In this document: positions 6,563 through 15,528 of the stretch, piece after piece
Numbering within the stretch: position 1 is the first letter of the stretch
Layout of the letters: every line of letters starts with the position of its first letter
Assembly: GCA_002315565.1 (NCBI GenBank)
Contig: DCHD01000042.1
Span: forward strand, 1 to 64,000
Direction of reading: 5' to 3'
From: Solobacterium sp. UBA1761
GTDB taxonomy: Bacteria; Bacillota_I; Bacilli_A; Erysipelotrichales; Erysipelotrichaceae
Length of the DNA stretch: 64,000 nt
The notes under the pieces: generated by a model
What the model was told of the DNA's origin: nothing
The model's input: the letters and a program-made list of their open reading frames with translations, nothing else
The model's database searches: none
Translations under genes and position numbers: made by a program

Positions 6563-8734
6563 ATGGCAGTTTTTAAATGTAAAATGTGTGGTGGAACGCT
6601 TTCCATCAACAATAATGAAAAAGTAGCAACATGTGAGTTCTGCGGGACAAAGCAGACAATCCCTAATCTTGATTCCGAGAGAACAGCAAACCTTTTTGAT
6701 AGGGCAAACCACTTAAGAAGAAATAACGAGTTTGATAAAGCATCAGCACTCTACGAACAGCTTCTGTCAGAAAACAAGGAAGATGCTGAAATTTACTGGT
6801 CTTTAGTATTGTGCCGCTATGGTATTGAATATGTGGAAGACCCTTTAACTCACAAAAGAATACCAACCGTAAACAGAACACAGTATGAGTCAATTTTTAA
6901 AGACTATGATTATAAAAAAGCAATTGAGTATGCCGATGATTCTCAATCCGAAATATATAAGAAAGAAGCAGAAGAGATAAACAATATACAAAAAGGAATT
7001 CTTGAGATTTCCAATAAGGAAAAACCTTTTGATGTGTTCATCTGTTACAAAGAAACAGATTCCCTTGGAAGAAGAACATTTGATTCGGTTTATGCCCAGA
7101 ATATCTATAAAGAATTGACCAGTGAAGGATACAAGGTTTTCTTTTCAAGGATCACCCTTGAAGATAAACTGGGATCTGCCTATGAGCCATATATCTTTGC
7201 GGCTTTAAATTCAGCAAAGGTAATGATTGTTGTCGGTACCAGCAAAGAAAACCTCGAATCTGTCTGGGTTAAAAACGAATGGTCAAGATATCTTGCCCTG
7301 ATTTCAAAAGGAAAAAAGAAAACTTTAATTCCAGCCTATAAGGATATGGACGTCTACGATCTGCCTGAAGAATTCTCATTCCTACAGGCACAGGACATGT
7401 CAAAAATCGGATTTATGCAGGACCTGGTTTATGGGGTCAAGAAACTGCTCAGCAGTAAAGCGTCAACAAACGATACAGTTAGTGAAGAAACGCTGCTCAA
7501 GCGCGTTTTTATCTTCCTTGAAGATGGAGATTTTAAAGAAGCAGACGATTACTGTGAAAGAGTGCTCGATATAAATCCTGAAAGCGCAGAAGCCTATCTA
7601 GGTAAGCTGATGGCAGAATTTGAGGTAAAGAAGCAGAAAGACCTCGTTCTTCATAAGGAAAATCTCAAAGACTCTTCAAACTACAAAAAAGCAATGCGTT
7701 ATGGTGACAATGGTCTTAAATCTGTACTGAGAAGTTTTATAGAGAGCCCAACAGAAGAAAAGATAATTGTAAAAAAACAGAAACCAAACAGAATGCGAAT
7801 AATAACCATAATTGCAGCATTAATTGCGATTGGGTTGGCTGCCTTTGCTGCAGTGGAGATTGTTGTTCCATCGCTTAAATATAACAGTGCTATAAACAAG
7901 CTTGAAAACGGAAGCTACGAAGATGCCTATTATGCATTTGTGGAACTAAGTGATTACCAGGACAGCTATGAAAAAGCTAAAGAAGCATACAAATCAATGA
8001 AATATGATGAGGCATTAAAACTGGCAGATAATGGTCAGGATGATGAAGCTTATGAGATTTTTAATTCCCTTGGAGATTTCAAAAACAGTGAATCAGAAAA
8101 GAAGATGTTATCCGACAGAAAAAAATCACAGAAGATTTACAGCAATCAGACAGGAGTGATTTTCACCCTTGGCACTTATGAGCAGGACAACAACAAAAAC
8201 AACGGAAAAGAAGATATCGAATGGCGTGTGCTCAGAGTTGAAAGTGACAGAGCGCTGGTTATAAGTAACCGTGCAATTGAAAATATGCAGTATAACAAAT
8301 CATATGGAGATACAACATGGGAGACCTGTACTCTTCGTTCGTGGCTGAATGATGAATTTTTCTATGAGGCATTCAGTGAGCTTGAACAGTCAATTATTGA
8401 CGAGACATTTATTGCGACAAGTGGAAACCCAAAGTATGATACCTATTATGGAAACTCAACTATCGACAGAATATTCCTTTTGAGCATAGATGAAGCACTT
8501 AACTATTTCTATTCAGATGATGATAGGATCTGCTATGTGTCAGATTATGCTTTGTCAAAAGGGTCCTATACAGGCAACAATGGAGCTTGCCACTGGTGGC
8601 TAAGAGATCCTGGTCAATCGCAGGATACAACTGCTGGTACAGCAAGTTTTGGAAAGATATACTATGACGGCAACAGATCCAATGCCGATACCGGTTCAGT
8701 AAGACCTGCAATGTGGATCAAACTTGAACAATAA
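6563..8734 (+). CDS. Membrane TIR protein: zinc ribbon, TPR, TIR, TM helix, DUF6273
   Basis: This is a 723-residue multidomain protein. A zinc ribbon uses Cys6, Cys9, Cys24 and Cys27. TPR-like helices span about 45-150. The TIR domain runs from about 155 to 295, opening with FDVFICYKETD and carrying SVWVKNEW, whose Glu239 sits in the W-x3-E position of the catalytic glutamate of NAD-cleaving TIR domains. A second TPR-like stretch (310-390) is followed by one membrane helix (about 411-433), more short repeats, and a C-terminal DUF6273 domain from about 530 to 723 (TWETCTLRSWLNDEF, CHWWLRDPG, SVRPAMWIKL). With the N-terminus inside, TIR is cytosolic and DUF6273 outside. Four paralogs lie at 35260, 40088, 43839 and 45851. 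Enzyme activity is inferred, not shown. It stands alone between terminators and the O-acylation operon. Confidence 0.85.
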   Translation: MAVFKCKMCGGTLSINNNEKVATCEFCGTKQTIPNLDSERTANLFDRANHLRRNNEFDKASALYEQLLSENKEDAEIYWSLVLCRYGIEYVEDPLTHKRIPTVNRTQYESIFKDYDYKKAIEYADDSQSEIYKKEAEEINNIQKGILEISNKEKPFDVFICYKETDSLGRRTFDSVYAQNIYKELTSEGYKVFFSRITLEDKLGSAYEPYIFAALNSAKVMIVVGTSKENLESVWVKNEWSRYLALISKGKKKTLIPAYKDMDVYDLPEEFSFLQAQDMSKIGFMQDLVYGVKKLLSSKASTNDTVSEETLLKRVFIFLEDGDFKEADDYCERVLDINPESAEAYLGKLMAEFEVKKQKDLVLHKENLKDSSNYKKAMRYGDNGLKSVLRSFIESPTEEKIIVKKQKPNRMRIITIIAALIAIGLAAFAAVEIVVPSLKYNSAINKLENGSYEDAYYAFVELSDYQDSYEKAKEAYKSMKYDEALKLADNGQDDEAYEIFNSLGDFKNSESEKKMLSDRKKSQKIYSNQTGVIFTLGTYEQDNNKNNGKEDIEWRVLRVESDRALVISNRAIENMQYNKSYGDTTWETCTLRSWLNDEFFYEAFSELEQSIIDETFIATSGNPKYDTYYGNSTIDRIFLLSIDEALNYFYSDDDRICYVSDYALSKGSYTGNNGACHWWLRDPGQSQDTTAGTASFGKIYYDGNRSNADTGSVRPAMWIKLEQ

Positions 8735-8789
8735 CACTAAAACTTAATATTTATAGTCAGCCAATGTATTAAATAGATATTTCATAATG

Positions 8790-8795
8790 TAGAAT
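8790..8795 (+). promoter_or_regulatory. -10 element of the O-acylation operon, leaderless type
   Basis: TAGAAT is followed by 7 bases and ATG 8803. The in-frame GTG at 8800 would lie upstream of the predicted transcript start. No Shine-Dalgarno sequence is present. Confidence 0.45.
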
Positions 8796-8802
8796 TAAAG
8801 TG

Positions 8803-9870
8803 ATGAAGAAATTACTGTTTTTTGCTGTTGTCTTTATGACAGTGCTGTCAATGAGTATATATTCAATCACGGTCGATGTTATCGACAGTTTAAACAATGA
8901 CAATCAGGCAAGCGATAACAAGACTAAAGACAGAGAAAACAAAAAAACAAACGGTGAGGGCGAAGAAGAAATCAACAATGATTCCAACGCTTCAGAAGAA
9001 GGCGAACCTCCTATAGTCAATATAATCGAAAGAACTGTTGAATGCAGATACCTTGATGAATATGATGTCTACAGCAATATTGAAGTTATTTATGATGGAG
9101 AATATACCAAATCATGGCATGAAAAACAGATTGGTGAAGATGATAATGATCACGAAATAACAATCACCATCAAAGCCAATAATGGTAAAGAGATCAGTGC
9201 CTCATATAACCTTCATGAAACAAAGACAGAAGGAAAAGACATCTTCATTATCGGTGATTCAATTGTTAAGGGCTTCGGAGCAGATAACACTTCTTTTGCA
9301 GATTACATTGGTGAGAACTACGACTTTATTGATTATTATAAATGCGGAAACAATGATTACAGACTATCAACTTTCGATGATCCAAACAAATGGCTGGTTA
9401 CAGCTGGAAGCCAATATTTGAATGATGAAAAATACGATTTTGATTATATTGTTATTGAAGGTGGTATCAATGATGTGTTCTACGATACACCTCTTGGAGA
9501 AATAGACGACAAAACCGAAGGAACATTTACCGGTGGTTTAAGACTGTACCTTGATGCCATAACTCAAAGATGGCCTAAAGCACGTATCGGTTACCTGATA
9601 ACTTATTACCCTATTAACTACAGCGAAAACGGAAAAACGTGGTCTGAAGAAGAATATAAAGCATACCATGACCGCACGATTGAAATATTAAAAGAATACG
9701 GTAAATACGGTATTGATTATCTTGATCTAAGCGAAGATAAATATGAAGTACTTGATGCAGGAAATAAAACATATCTTCCTGATTATCTGCATCCGAATGA
9801 AAAAGGTCATAAAATGATAGCTGAGTGGGTATTTGATTGGGTGGAGGACTTGAAACCATATGAAAGATAA
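8803..9870 (+). CDS. Membrane-anchored SGNH/GDSL-family hydrolase
   Basis: This 355-residue product has an N-terminal membrane anchor (about residues 3-25), then a low-complexity acidic and asparagine-rich linker to about residue 70. A short beta-rich region (about 72-142) precedes an SGNH esterase domain with nucleophile motif IIGDSIVKGFG, the block GGINDV and the catalytic pair DYLHPNEKGH. SGNH enzymes of this type add or remove O-acyl groups on extracellular glycans. It opens an operon with a second SGNH-like protein, a DUF4358 lipoprotein, an MBOAT acyltransferase and a DHHW protein, which supports a role in surface polymer acylation. The next gene starts 11 bases inside its 3' end, with GGAGG before it. 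Confidence 0.85.
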   Translation: MKKLLFFAVVFMTVLSMSIYSITVDVIDSLNNDNQASDNKTKDRENKKTNGEGEEEINNDSNASEEGEPPIVNIIERTVECRYLDEYDVYSNIEVIYDGEYTKSWHEKQIGEDDNDHEITITIKANNGKEISASYNLHETKTEGKDIFIIGDSIVKGFGADNTSFADYIGENYDFIDYYKCGNNDYRLSTFDDPNKWLVTAGSQYLNDEKYDFDYIVIEGGINDVFYDTPLGEIDDKTEGTFTGGLRLYLDAITQRWPKARIGYLITYYPINYSENGKTWSEEEYKAYHDRTIEILKEYGKYGIDYLDLSEDKYEVLDAGNKTYLPDYLHPNEKGHKMIAEWVFDWVEDLKPYER

Positions 9871-11161
9871 AATAAAAGACGCTCTACTCAAAATCTGGGA
9901 GTTTATTAAAAAAATACTCAGACCTATATACAAGGTTATTTATATATTGAGAAAACCATTGATTTTCTGCGTTGGATTCTTTGCACTTATTGTAGTAATG
10001 AGTTATCTACAGCTTACTATAGAACCTATAGATGATTCAGAAGATCCAATTAACATCAACTCCAACTATAAAGATCTAGGTTTTAGAGCATATTATTATG
10101 GCAAGGAAATAAAAGAGAATAAAATCGTTTTAACTAATCTGGATGTAACTAAAATTGGTGATTATGTCATTGAATATCAAGTCAAAAAATGGTTCTTCAC
10201 AAAAAGGGTCTATAAAAACATTTCTGTACAAGATTTGGAAGGCCCAACAATTGAACTGAATGGATCAGACCTGATATATATACCGGTCAATGCAGAGTTT
10301 GTAGATCCGAAATATACAGTTTATGACAACGTTGATGGAGAAATTTCTCCTAACAAAGTTAATAAAACAGGTTATGTTAATACAAAAATAGCAAAGGAAT
10401 ATATACTGACTTATAGCGTTCAAGATAAAGCCGGCAACATTGGGGAAGCAACAAGAAAAGTTGTTGTTACAGATAATGATTATCTTAATTGTGATGTAGA
10501 CAAGTTCTGGCTGGACAAAATATACAGTGGTGTTATTTTGAAACCACAGTCTGAAGAAATTGATTACTTTGATGACGTGGTAATGATTGGTGATTGCAAT
10601 ACCTATTTCCTATACTCATACAGCAGACTTATAAAGGCTGAACAATGTTGGGGAAAGAGCAACCTGAATATTTCTGAGATTAATAATTCAACATTCAAAA
10701 CGTTTGTTGATGCAGCTGACCGTACATTTGATGAAGCAATGGAAAAGTTTAAGCCAAAGTACCTGATTGTAAATCCAGGACTTGGTTCACCACTCTTTAT
10801 GAATGATACTGAGCTATTCCAGAAGGAAATAACAAAGTTTATTGACCATATGGAAGAAAAATATCCTGATACAGTGTTTGTCTTCTCGGCAATTATGCCA
10901 CTGACCGATGGCCAGTTACCAAAGACATTCCAGAAAAAAATTAACACCTACAACTATCTGTTGGCAGAAATTTGCTACAACAGAGGTGTAAAAATAATGA
11001 ACTTTGCCGATACAGTAAGAGGCAAAGATGGATATGGAATAAAAGAGAATTACATCTTCAGCGAAACCGATGTCAATGATAGAGGATTCCATTTTGAAGA
11101 AAAGACAAGAAGTAAACTTGTAGAATATATTAAACACATCGATTTGAACGGAGGAAAATAA
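9860..11161 (+). CDS. Membrane protein with Ig-like (DUF5011-type) domain and SGNH-like domain, GDC nucleophile motif
   Basis: This is a 433-residue product. A basic N-terminus is followed by one membrane helix (about 32-52). A DUF5011-type Ig-like fold follows (about 60-215; YTVYDNVDGEIS and YSVQDKAGNIGEATRKV are its typical strands). The C-terminal domain from about 235 has the SGNH layout (VVMIGDCNTYF, then a late histidine region FHFEEKTRSKL), but the usual GDS serine is Cys246. The enzyme may use cysteine, or be a non-catalytic binding module. It overlaps the upstream hydrolase gene by 11 bases and ends one base before the lipoprotein gene, inside one operon. Confidence 0.75.
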   Translation: MKDKIKDALLKIWEFIKKILRPIYKVIYILRKPLIFCVGFFALIVVMSYLQLTIEPIDDSEDPININSNYKDLGFRAYYYGKEIKENKIVLTNLDVTKIGDYVIEYQVKKWFFTKRVYKNISVQDLEGPTIELNGSDLIYIPVNAEFVDPKYTVYDNVDGEISPNKVNKTGYVNTKIAKEYILTYSVQDKAGNIGEATRKVVVTDNDYLNCDVDKFWLDKIYSGVILKPQSEEIDYFDDVVMIGDCNTYFLYSYSRLIKAEQCWGKSNLNISEINNSTFKTFVDAADRTFDEAMEKFKPKYLIVNPGLGSPLFMNDTELFQKEITKFIDHMEEKYPDTVFVFSAIMPLTDGQLPKTFQKKINTYNYLLAEICYNRGVKIMNFADTVRGKDGYGIKENYIFSETDVNDRGFHFEEKTRSKLVEYIKHIDLNGGK

Positions 11162-11605
11162 ATGAAAAAACTTATTATTGCATTATTATGTCTGCTTATG
11201 CTTTGCGGATGCGGTTCGAAAGAAACCGAGTTTGATGCTGAAGGTTGTTCAAAAGCTTTAGATGAAGCATACAAAGATATGAAGGTAATGGATGAAAACG
11301 AACTGACAGTATCTTTTGACTTGGATACTGAATTGTTTGAAGAATACTTCATCAAATGCGCTTCAAATGAAACTGAAGGCAAATTCTATGCCATTGTCAA
11401 AGTTGACGATGCCAATAAGCAGGAAGCAAAATCAGCTATGAATGCGTTCTTTAATGTTCTGATTACCAGAAACAGCATGTATACTCCAGAAGTTGTTAAG
11501 CTTTACGAAGATCATGTTGAAACACAGGTAGGTAATTATCTGATTTATCTTGTTGCTGAAGATACAGATGCATATTTAGATATCGTAAAGGAATATATTA
11601 AGTAA
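11162..11605 (+). CDS. DUF4358 lipoprotein
   Basis: This 147-residue lipoprotein has a signal peptide ending in the lipobox LMLCGC, with lipidation at the cysteine of CGCGSKE near residue 18. The remainder matches the DUF4358 pattern (FYAIVKVDDANKQEAKSAM, then a Tyr-rich end). DUF4358 lipoproteins recur next to MBOAT/DHHW acylation genes in anaerobic Bacillota; their role is unknown. Ribosome site GGAGG precedes the ATG. The MBOAT gene begins with GTG directly after the stop codon. Confidence 0.85.
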   Translation: MKKLIIALLCLLMLCGCGSKETEFDAEGCSKALDEAYKDMKVMDENELTVSFDLDTELFEEYFIKCASNETEGKFYAIVKVDDANKQEAKSAMNAFFNVLITRNSMYTPEVVKLYEDHVETQVGNYLIYLVAEDTDAYLDIVKEYIK

Positions 11606-12907
11606 GTGAATTTCAACAGCATCATATTTGTACTGTTCTTTGTGCCAATCTATTTTGGATTCTTTTATATGTGTCCAAGAAAGTACAGGTATCTGGTGCT
11701 TTTATTATTCTCTATGCTGTTTTATTCCTACAGCGGTATAGAGAATCTTGTACTGATTGTTGTTACAGCACTTTTTAATTTCTTTATTGCCAGATACTTT
11801 TATAAGGCAAAATCCCTTCTGTATATTGGGCTGATTGTTGATGTAGGCGTACTGGCTTTCTTTAAATACAATGGTAACTTCGCATTACCATTAGGCATAA
11901 GTTTCTATACTTTCAATAACATCACCTATCTGATTGATGTCTATAACTACCGTTATATGAGCGAAGATAATCCGTTAAAATATCTGACTTATGCACTTAT
12001 GTTTCCAACGGTTTCAATGGGGCCTTTATCAGGTTACGCAATCGTCTATGATCATTTTGATGAACTCGGTGCTTCATTTGATGAAACAGCCGACGGTTTA
12101 AAAAGATTCATCAAAGGTCTTGTCTTCAAAGTTCTTATTGGCGACAACCTAGCTGCTTTATATGCATCTTTGACAGGTGAAACTGATAAGTCTGTATTAT
12201 TGCTGATTACAACCATCATAATTTATGGAATTCAGCTCTATGTAGACTTTTCAAGCTACTCTGACATGGCAATCGGTTTAGGAAAGATGATGGGTATTGA
12301 ATATAAGGAGAATTTCAATTATCCATATATGGCATTAAGTGTATCTGACTTCTGGCGCAGATGGCATATGACTCTTACCAACTTCTTTACCAGATACATC
12401 TATATTCCGATGGGTGGAAACAAAGTTAAATGGTACAGACATATCTTCAATATTCTGGTTGTATGGTGCCTGACTGGTATCTGGCACGGCAGCACTCTTA
12501 ACTTTGTGTTATGGGGTCTATATTATTTTGTAATTCTTACAGTTGAGAAATACCTTTTAAACAATCTGTTGAATAAAACAAACAAGATAATCAGAAACAT
12601 TTATGTGCTGATAGTTGTGTTTGTTGGCTATATCTTCTTTTCAACCGGTTCACTTGCCGGTCTTAAAGAATTCTTCAGCAGTTTAAATACATCACCTTTC
12701 TTTAACAGCAATCTGCTTTTCTATCTTAAAGAAAACTATGTATGGGTAATTGCCGGAATTCTTGCATGTATAGAAATACCTGAAGATTTAAAAGAAAACA
12801 AATGGTTTATTGCCATAGCTGATGTTCTGCTTCTTCTGCTGTTTGTTCTTGCGATAGCATATATTCTTTCAGGAAACTTCCATCCGTTCCTTTACAGTGC
12901 GTTCTGA
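11606..12907 (+). CDS. MBOAT-family membrane O-acyltransferase (DltB/AlgI type)
   Basis: This is a 433-residue polytopic membrane protein with about ten helices. SDFWRRWHMTLTNFF and IPMGGNK are hallmarks of the AlgI/DltB branch. The catalytic histidine is in CLTGIWHGSTLNFVLWG. Such proteins pass an acyl group across the membrane to an extracellular acceptor or partner esterase. The start is GTG, directly after the lipoprotein stop codon. The DHHW gene follows after one base. Together these form an AlgI/AlgJ-like O-acetylation machine for an envelope glycan. The glycan itself is unidentified. Confidence 0.92.
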   Translation: MNFNSIIFVLFFVPIYFGFFYMCPRKYRYLVLLLFSMLFYSYSGIENLVLIVVTALFNFFIARYFYKAKSLLYIGLIVDVGVLAFFKYNGNFALPLGISFYTFNNITYLIDVYNYRYMSEDNPLKYLTYALMFPTVSMGPLSGYAIVYDHFDELGASFDETADGLKRFIKGLVFKVLIGDNLAALYASLTGETDKSVLLLITTIIIYGIQLYVDFSSYSDMAIGLGKMMGIEYKENFNYPYMALSVSDFWRRWHMTLTNFFTRYIYIPMGGNKVKWYRHIFNILVVWCLTGIWHGSTLNFVLWGLYYFVILTVEKYLLNNLLNKTNKIIRNIYVLIVVFVGYIFFSTGSLAGLKEFFSSLNTSPFFNSNLLFYLKENYVWVIAGILACIEIPEDLKENKWFIAIADVLLLLLFVLAIAYILSGNFHPFLYSAF

Positions 12908-12908
12908 T

Positions 12909-13958
12909 ATGATTAAGAAATTATTTACCACAGCCATTTTAGTTATTGTCTCTTTCTTTGTATTGGGCATTTTTGCCAATGAGAAAAAGGATTATTCTGA
13001 AGTTGAAAACCGATATCTGGCAGAACTGAAACTCGATAAACTTGATAAGTATGTTGAAGACCATCTGCCATACCGTAATGAACTGATCTCACTAAAAAAC
13101 AGAATCGAAGTATTCTTCGACAAGAAACTGATCAACGGTGTTTATGTGGCAGATGATGGGTATCTGATCAGTGAATATGTAGGATCTACAAAGAAAGATG
13201 CTGTAATTGATATAATCAATGAGTTTGCTAAAGGCAAGACAGTTGATGTGATGCTAGTACCTGATTCTATCGAGATAAACAGCGACAAGATTGACTGGTG
13301 TATAAAGAATAACGAAGCAGAAGATATTGAATACTTCTATTCAAAATTAAATACCAACAACATTGAGCTGATTGATGAATTCAAAAAAGAAAACAACAGT
13401 TACAGCAATTTCTATTACCGTACTGATCACCACTGGACAAGTTATGGAGCATTCCTGGCATATAAACTGTACTGCAAAGACATCGGTATTGAAGCTGATG
13501 AATCATATGTACTAAGAACAGTGACTGAAGAGTTTATGGGTACCTCATCATCTTTGGCAATAGGCCTTGCTGAAGAAGAAAGAATTATAGAATTCAAGTA
13601 TAACAATTCACTTAAAGTTGAATATGTAAAAGAAGGAAAGAAAACCAATACCCTTTACGATGAAGACGCCCTGGAAACAAAAGATAAATATTCCTATTTC
13701 CTTGGCGGTAATACCGGATTAATTAAAATTACCAACAAAGGTGTAGAAGAAGGCAAACTGGTCATAATCAAAAACAGTTTCGCCAACTGCTTTATTCCGT
13801 TTATTGTGAATAACTACCACGAAGTTTATGTGGTAGATCCAAGATACTACAGTGACAGCGTTACTGACCTGATGAATGAAAACGAGATAGACAGAACTTT
13901 GATTCTGTTCAATCTCAACAACATGTACAGCGACCTGTCGATTGTAAAGCTGAAATAA
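12909..13958 (+). CDS. DHHW-family protein (AlgX/AlgJ-like, SGNH type)
   Basis: This 349-residue product has an N-terminal membrane anchor (about residues 5-22) and the family motif YRTDHHWTSYGAF near residue 175. The N-terminal region has the typical NRYLAELK, YVEDHLPYRNELISLKN and VYVADDGYLI segments. These proteins are extracytoplasmic partners of MBOAT acyltransferases. I placed the start at ATG 12909, one base after the MBOAT stop codon. A GTG at 12897 overlaps that gene in frame and is less likely. A strong terminator follows. Confidence 0.9.
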   Translation: MIKKLFTTAILVIVSFFVLGIFANEKKDYSEVENRYLAELKLDKLDKYVEDHLPYRNELISLKNRIEVFFDKKLINGVYVADDGYLISEYVGSTKKDAVIDIINEFAKGKTVDVMLVPDSIEINSDKIDWCIKNNEAEDIEYFYSKLNTNNIELIDEFKKENNSYSNFYYRTDHHWTSYGAFLAYKLYCKDIGIEADESYVLRTVTEEFMGTSSSLAIGLAEEERIIEFKYNNSLKVEYVKEGKKTNTLYDEDALETKDKYSYFLGGNTGLIKITNKGVEEGKLVIIKNSFANCFIPFIVNNYHEVYVVDPRYYSDSVTDLMNENEIDRTLILFNLNNMYSDLSIVKLK

Positions 13959-13976
13959 TATCTAGCCACGAATCAC

Positions 13977-14012
13977 AAAGACACCATAAACAAAAGGGCA
14001 TGGTGTCTTTTG
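13977..14012 (+). terminator. Rho-independent terminator after the O-acylation operon
   Basis: AAAGACACCAT (13977-13987) pairs with ATGGTGTCTTT (14000-14010), an 11-bp stem. An outer pair TAGCCA/TGGCTA can extend it. Confidence 0.85.
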
Positions 14013-14050
14013 CCACTTGGCTAAATATTCAATAACAATATCAGCAATGG

Positions 14051-14056
14051 TAAAAT
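14051..14056 (+). promoter_or_regulatory. Extended -10 of the flippase operon
   Basis: TGGTAAAAT is an extended -10. It lies 12 bases before ATG 14069, so the leader would be about 5-6 bases, too short for a normal ribosome site. TTCAAT at 14028-14033 is a weak -35 with a 17-base spacer. Confidence 0.5.
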
Positions 14057-14068
14057 ATAAAGGTCTTT

Positions 14069-15526
14069 ATGAATAATTCAGAAAGCAATTTCAGCAAGAA
14101 AGATCTTAACCTCAAAGCAGCAAAAGCTGGCACTTTTTTTGTTGTTGCACAGCTGCTTGTCAGAGGCGTAACGTTTTTGATTACACCGATATATACAAGG
14201 CTTGTATCTACGTCTCAGTATTCCGAAATTAGAATTTTTGAATCGTGGCTTTTGATTCTTGTGCCTGTTCTTTCTTTATGTATGTACCGCAGCGTTCCAA
14301 GAGCAAAACATGACTTTAAAGATGATTACGAAGAGTATGTTTCATCGGTTATGACACTATCTTTCATAACTATTTCTTTTGGTTATGTTGTAGCGACTGT
14401 TTTCTTCAAGGAGTGGCTGATGAATTTCCTCGGAACAAATTCTTTGATGTATGTGTATATGATTATGTATACATTTGCACATATGGTAACGCTGTATTTC
14501 CAGACATATGAAAAACAGATGTTAAGGTCAAAGAACAATGTTATTCTTTCACTGATTACAATGATTTCTGCAACGCTGTTGTCGGTACTGTTTCTGTATT
14601 TAGGGAATAGATATGGCTTATATGAAAGATTGGTAGATTTAAGAATAATTGGTTACTATACTCCACAGATTGTTGGCGGCATAGTGCTGGCATTCATAAT
14701 CGTCAGAAGATCGAAGTTCAAAGTCAATACCAGATACTGGAAATATGCCCTTGTTTACAGTATTCCTCTTATTCCGGAAGTCTTATCAATACAGATAATG
14801 AATCAGTCAGATAAAATAATGATCCAGAAAATGGTAAGCAAAGAAGCGGCCGGTATCTTTGCGTTGGCTACCACTGTATCCTTTATTATCTGGATTATTG
14901 AAGATGCTGTATGGGGTGCATGGCTGCCATGGCTTTATGAAAAGATAAAAAGAGATGAAATAGCAGATATTCAGAAACCATGGGATTATGTAACCGGAAT
15001 ATTTGGTTATGCTTCATGGGCACTTGTTGTTTTTGCTCCAGAGCTTATTTATATACTTGGCGGAACAAAATATGCAGATGCAATTTATCTTGTTTCACCA
15101 ATGGTAACGGGTACCCTTTTCAGGTTCTTCAGTTATGGTTTTACTTCAGTAGAAAACTATCAGAAAAAAACTCAGTATTGCGCGCTTGGTACAGTATCGG
15201 CAATGATTGTCAACGTTATTCTTAATGCAATATTTATTAAGAATGTCGGTTATCAGGCGGCAGCCTATACAACAGCTTTCAGCTATCTGTTCCTGCTTGT
15301 TCTTCAGGGCTATCTTGAAAAGAAAGTATGTGGAATGCGCTGTATATCCTATGGAAAAACTATTGCTGTATCAGTTATTATATGGGCAATTAATCTGGTA
15401 ACAATCCTGTCCTATGATATAGCCTGGTACTGGCGTTATGGAATCTTTGTATCAGTAAGCGCATTTGTCTTAAAGAAGATAATGCCGAGTATAATGATTA
15501 TAGTAAAACAGATCAGAAAGGGTTAA
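14069..15526 (+). CDS. Lipid-linked oligosaccharide flippase (Wzx-like)
   Basis: This 485-residue polytopic membrane protein, about 12-14 helices, belongs to the polysaccharide exporter branch of the MOP superfamily. The opening KAAKAGTFFVVAQLLVRGV and TPIYTRLVSTSQYSEI are typical of Wzx flippases, which move undecaprenyl-linked repeat units across the membrane. It is the first gene of an operon reaching 24458, where every junction is an overlap or a gap of no more than 13 bases. It therefore links the small-molecule genes downstream to a surface glycan. Confidence 0.88.
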   Translation: MNNSESNFSKKDLNLKAAKAGTFFVVAQLLVRGVTFLITPIYTRLVSTSQYSEIRIFESWLLILVPVLSLCMYRSVPRAKHDFKDDYEEYVSSVMTLSFITISFGYVVATVFFKEWLMNFLGTNSLMYVYMIMYTFAHMVTLYFQTYEKQMLRSKNNVILSLITMISATLLSVLFLYLGNRYGLYERLVDLRIIGYYTPQIVGGIVLAFIIVRRSKFKVNTRYWKYALVYSIPLIPEVLSIQIMNQSDKIMIQKMVSKEAAGIFALATTVSFIIWIIEDAVWGAWLPWLYEKIKRDEIADIQKPWDYVTGIFGYASWALVVFAPELIYILGGTKYADAIYLVSPMVTGTLFRFFSYGFTSVENYQKKTQYCALGTVSAMIVNVILNAIFIKNVGYQAAAYTTAFSYLFLLVLQGYLEKKVCGMRCISYGKTIAVSVIIWAINLVTILSYDIAWYWRYGIFVSVSAFVLKKIMPSIMIIVKQIRKG

Positions 15527-15528
15527 AT

